Assembly (NCBI GenBank): GCA_029933075.1
Contig: JAOZOW010000023.1
Coordinates: 1 to 34,001, forward strand
DNA: 34,001 bases
Origin: Deltaproteobacteria bacterium
GTDB taxonomy: Bacteria > Desulfobacterota > DSM-4660 > Desulfatiglandales > Desulfatiglandaceae
Direction: 5' to 3'
Positions 32,032-34,001 of this stretch are shown piece by piece (the stretch's first letter is position 1; every line of letters begins with the position of its first letter). A program made the translations under genes and the position numbers. The notes below the pieces were generated by a model that worked only from the letters and a program-made list of their open reading frames with translations, searched no databases and was not told the origin of the DNA.

Positions 32032-33642
32032 TCATGCCATTAAATCCAGTAGGTGCTGAGTGATAATACTCCTCCGGGCCAGTGTTTCCTGAATCTCTTC
32101 CCCCTCTGCTTTTTCCAAGAAAAAGGGGGCTCTTGCGCCCTGGCGCCATCCGCTTCCATCCCTTGCACCGTCTTCCGCATTTCCCAGCAGCTGCCCGAAA
32201 CTCTGGTTGATCTGCACTTCCACTCGCTCCAGTTTCAGTCCCTGATTCATCAGCGTTTCTCTGAGCTCATGGACGTGGGCAAGAAGGAGATCCTTAACGG
32301 TACCATTCTCCGCAATCATTCCCAGCTTCATGTTATTGTCTTTGACATCCATCTCCACCTTGATCACTCCAAGCTCAGGGGGCTTCACACGTAATTTGAG
32401 AGTTCGCTGCCCCTTAAGAAACGCCCTGACTATCTGTTTGTTCAACTGATCCATCAAATATCCAGGGAGATCGCCCGAGGCCGTGGGATGACCCTGCCCC
32501 GAGGATCCCGCAGCATGCCCTATTTCCGAGAAAGAGTCTCTGGCAATGTGGCAGGAAGCATAAGATGGGGTACCTTCCCTCCCTGAACCCCCATCCCTTC
32601 CTTCCGAATGTCCTTCTGAAACCCTGCCTCCCTCAGGCATGGGGATACGTCTTGCCCCATGGGACACTTCTGCCCCGGCCTCGTTCCTCCCGATACCGGG
32701 GCGCCCTTTCGCCTTTCCCGCCCCGGCTTCTTTTGAAAGCCCTCGCGATACCCGCGTTTTGGGCAACGATGCGGATAAGGCAGAAGAAGGGTGGCGGCCA
32801 TGGGCACCCGATACCTTCTGAACGATTTCACTGATAAGCGCTTTTACTCCATCGGGTAATGGCGCCATTCTCCTTTTTTCTTCTGTCATCCCCTCTAATG
32901 CCGCTACCAAATCTTCAATGGAGATCCTGGCATGGGGTGATTTCACTAAAACCGGGATGCCCATTTTCTCAAGGTCCTGGGCAACCCTTTGGGCTGACTC
33001 GCCCTCTGCCACAAACGACCTGCCCTCATCCTTTCTCAAAACCAGGATCTCCCTCAACTCCGTGATTAACCTATGGGGATCCAGGCTACCTCCAGCGTAT
33101 CTCGATCCATTGATGACACGATCCGACTCCTCTGGTGACAGTCCAAGGGCCCTGAGGACCGACTCCAGATGGGGGATTAGAGAGGATCGCAGCCCCTCTG
33201 CGTCGGCTTTTTTGTGTCTGCCTCCGGACAGCTCCCCTATCTTCTCAAAAAACCGTGAGAGAGAGATCCCGGTGCCCTCCCAGCTCCCGGTTATATCAGT
33301 GAGTATCCTCTGGGCATCCACCTGGGAAAAACCGCAGGCCAGCAGAAATTGCCTCAGCAGCGGTAGATCCTCTTTCCCAAGGTACATCCCACCGAGGGGT
33401 TTGCCCTCTGAGATAAGGGCCCTCTTGAGGGCATCCAGGTAACGGGGCAAACTCTCTTTTGAACCAAGTCCATGCCAGGAAGAGTCCGCCCCGTTATCCT
33501 TCCTTTTCCCCCTGGGGGGGAGGCGTACCTGAAGCTCGGAGAAAAAATCCCTCCCCATCTCATCAGGCTGAGCCACACGGTCCATAGTATTTTTTAAATA
33601 CCCAAGGGGTATTGAGACCAAATCAAGGATCAACGGATTCAT
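32032..33642 (-). CDS. fliK: flagellar hook-length control protein FliK
   Basis: Exported molecular ruler that measures the hook and triggers the FlhB switch, 536 residues. The N-terminal and middle parts are low in conservation. A Gly/Ser/Arg-rich linker occupies about 285-390 (for example SGREGTPSYASC). The C-terminal Flg_hook domain spans about 400-490 (RTLKLRVKPPELGVIKVEMDVKDNN, HELRETLMNQGLKLERVEVQINQ). The start has AAGGAAAG about 6 bases upstream and a strong sigma-54 promoter about 55-70 bases upstream. It is the first gene of the leftward cluster in this window. Confidence 0.92.
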   Translation of the reverse strand: MNPLILDLVSIPLGYLKNTMDRVAQPDEMGRDFFSELQVRLPPRGKRKDNGADSSWHGLGSKESLPRYLDALKRALISEGKPLGGMYLGKEDLPLLRQFLLACGFSQVDAQRILTDITGSWEGTGISLSRFFEKIGELSGGRHKKADAEGLRSSLIPHLESVLRALGLSPEESDRVINGSRYAGGSLDPHRLITELREILVLRKDEGRSFVAEGESAQRVAQDLEKMGIPVLVKSPHARISIEDLVAALEGMTEEKRRMAPLPDGVKALISEIVQKVSGAHGRHPSSALSASLPKTRVSRGLSKEAGAGKAKGRPGIGRNEAGAEVSHGARRIPMPEGGRVSEGHSEGRDGGSGREGTPSYASCHIARDSFSEIGHAAGSSGQGHPTASGDLPGYLMDQLNKQIVRAFLKGQRTLKLRVKPPELGVIKVEMDVKDNNMKLGMIAENGTVKDLLLAHVHELRETLMNQGLKLERVEVQINQSFGQLLGNAEDGARDGSGWRQGARAPFFLEKAEGEEIQETLARRSIITQHLLDLMA

Positions 33643-34001
33643 TCTGCTCTTTCCTTCTCTTACACGCTTTTACACGGGCATTTGCCCCTTATGTAGCAAT
33701 GGGCGTACCAAAGGGGTCTCAGAAAATATTTCCCAATTAATTCATATTGTTATCGGTATCAAGAAAATATATCCAGACAGGAAACAGGAGGGATTGGTAA
33801 TATTTTACCTCTCCCCCCGGCACAGGAGGAAAAATTTTCCACATGTTTCAGAATAGGGCCTGGGCACCCGCCAATATGGGAAGAGAGAAGATGTTCGAGC
33901 TGAAAAGCCCTTGATCCCTTATGCTGGGACGTGATAAAATTTTAGATTAATCAGAGGAACCGCAGATTCTGGAAGGGGTCATTTTGACATTTAATAATAG
34001 G
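33643..34001. other. 359-base region upstream of fliK
   Basis: It contains the fliK sigma-54 promoter (33695-33710, minus strand) and otherwise no convincing coding frame. It is AT-rich around 33720-33780 and 33930-34001. A weak plus-strand sigma-70-like pair (TTGATC 33911-33916, 18 bases, TAAAAT 33935-33940) points out of the window, so a divergent gene may begin beyond the right edge. The AT-rich stretch upstream of the promoter is where an enhancer-binding activator could bind, but no specific operator was recognised. Confidence 0.5.
33695..33710 (-). promoter_or_regulatory. sigma-54 promoter for fliK-flgD-flgE
   Basis: On the minus strand TGGTACGCCCATTGCT fits TGG(C/T)AC-N5-TTGCT with GG and GC exactly 10 bases apart. 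Predicted transcription start is near 33684, about 40 bases before fliK. It shows the same TTGCT -12 element as the motA and flgF promoters. Confidence 0.8.

Noticed and set aside
33750-33757. sigma-28-like -10 element (ACCGATAA on the minus strand) upstream of fliK
   Set aside because: No TAAA-type -35 element lies at the proper distance, and the sigma-54 site closer to fliK explains transcription better.
1-34001. CRISPR arrays, tRNA or rRNA genes, prophage or integrase genes
   Set aside because: Reading both strands showed no regularly spaced repeats, no tRNA-like cloverleaf and no phage genes.

Overview
This window is almost entirely a large flagellar gene cluster of a Gram-negative bacterium, read from right to left (minus strand, about 33.6 kb down to 5.6 kb). 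It is preceded on the left by a small accessory region. Both P-ring (flgI) and L-ring (flgH, a lipoprotein) genes are present, so the cell has an outer membrane. The gene order (fliK-flgD-flgE, motA-motB-fliLMNOPQR-flhBA-flhF-flhG-fliA, flgFGAHIJ-flgNKL-csrA-fliW), an extra FlhB-C protein, a DUF2802-type gene and strong sigma-54 promoters all suggest a deltaproteobacterium (Desulfobacterota-like). This assignment is inferred from gene content only.

Left region (1-5.5 kb): two tandem, mutually similar family-4-type glycosyltransferases on the plus strand; a convergent myo-inositol-1-phosphate synthase; a REP-associated (Y1/HUH) transposase with a DnaA-like C-terminal HTH and a palindromic motif upstream; and a single-domain response regulator behind a sigma-54-like promoter.

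Flagellar region, in transcription order. Block 1 is fliK-flgD-flgE (hook length control, hook cap, hook). Block 2 is motA, a motB-like paralogue lacking the ion-binding aspartate, motB, fliL, the switch proteins fliM and fliN, the export gate fliOPQR-flhB-flhA, then flhF and flhG (number and placement) and sigma factor fliA. It ends with five less understood genes: a FliL-like protein, a small charged protein, a DUF2802-type protein, a second FliK-like protein and a stand-alone FlhB C-domain. Block 3 is flgF-flgG-flgA-flgH-flgI-flgJ (distal rod and rings). Block 4 is flgN-flgK-flgL (hook-filament junction and chaperone) followed by csrA-fliW (post-transcriptional control of flagellin). Excellent GG-N10-GC sigma-54 promoters lie directly upstream of blocks 1, 2 and 3, and a weaker one lies before flgN.

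fliE-J, flgB, flgC, flagellin, fliD, fliS and flgM are not in the window. The most interesting features are the MotB paralogue with Ser in place of the essential Asp, the overlapping FliK-like/FhlB pair, a second FliL-like gene, and a perfect 30-bp palindrome behind flgE whose core shares GTCAA...TTGAC arms with a motif upstream of the transposase gene.
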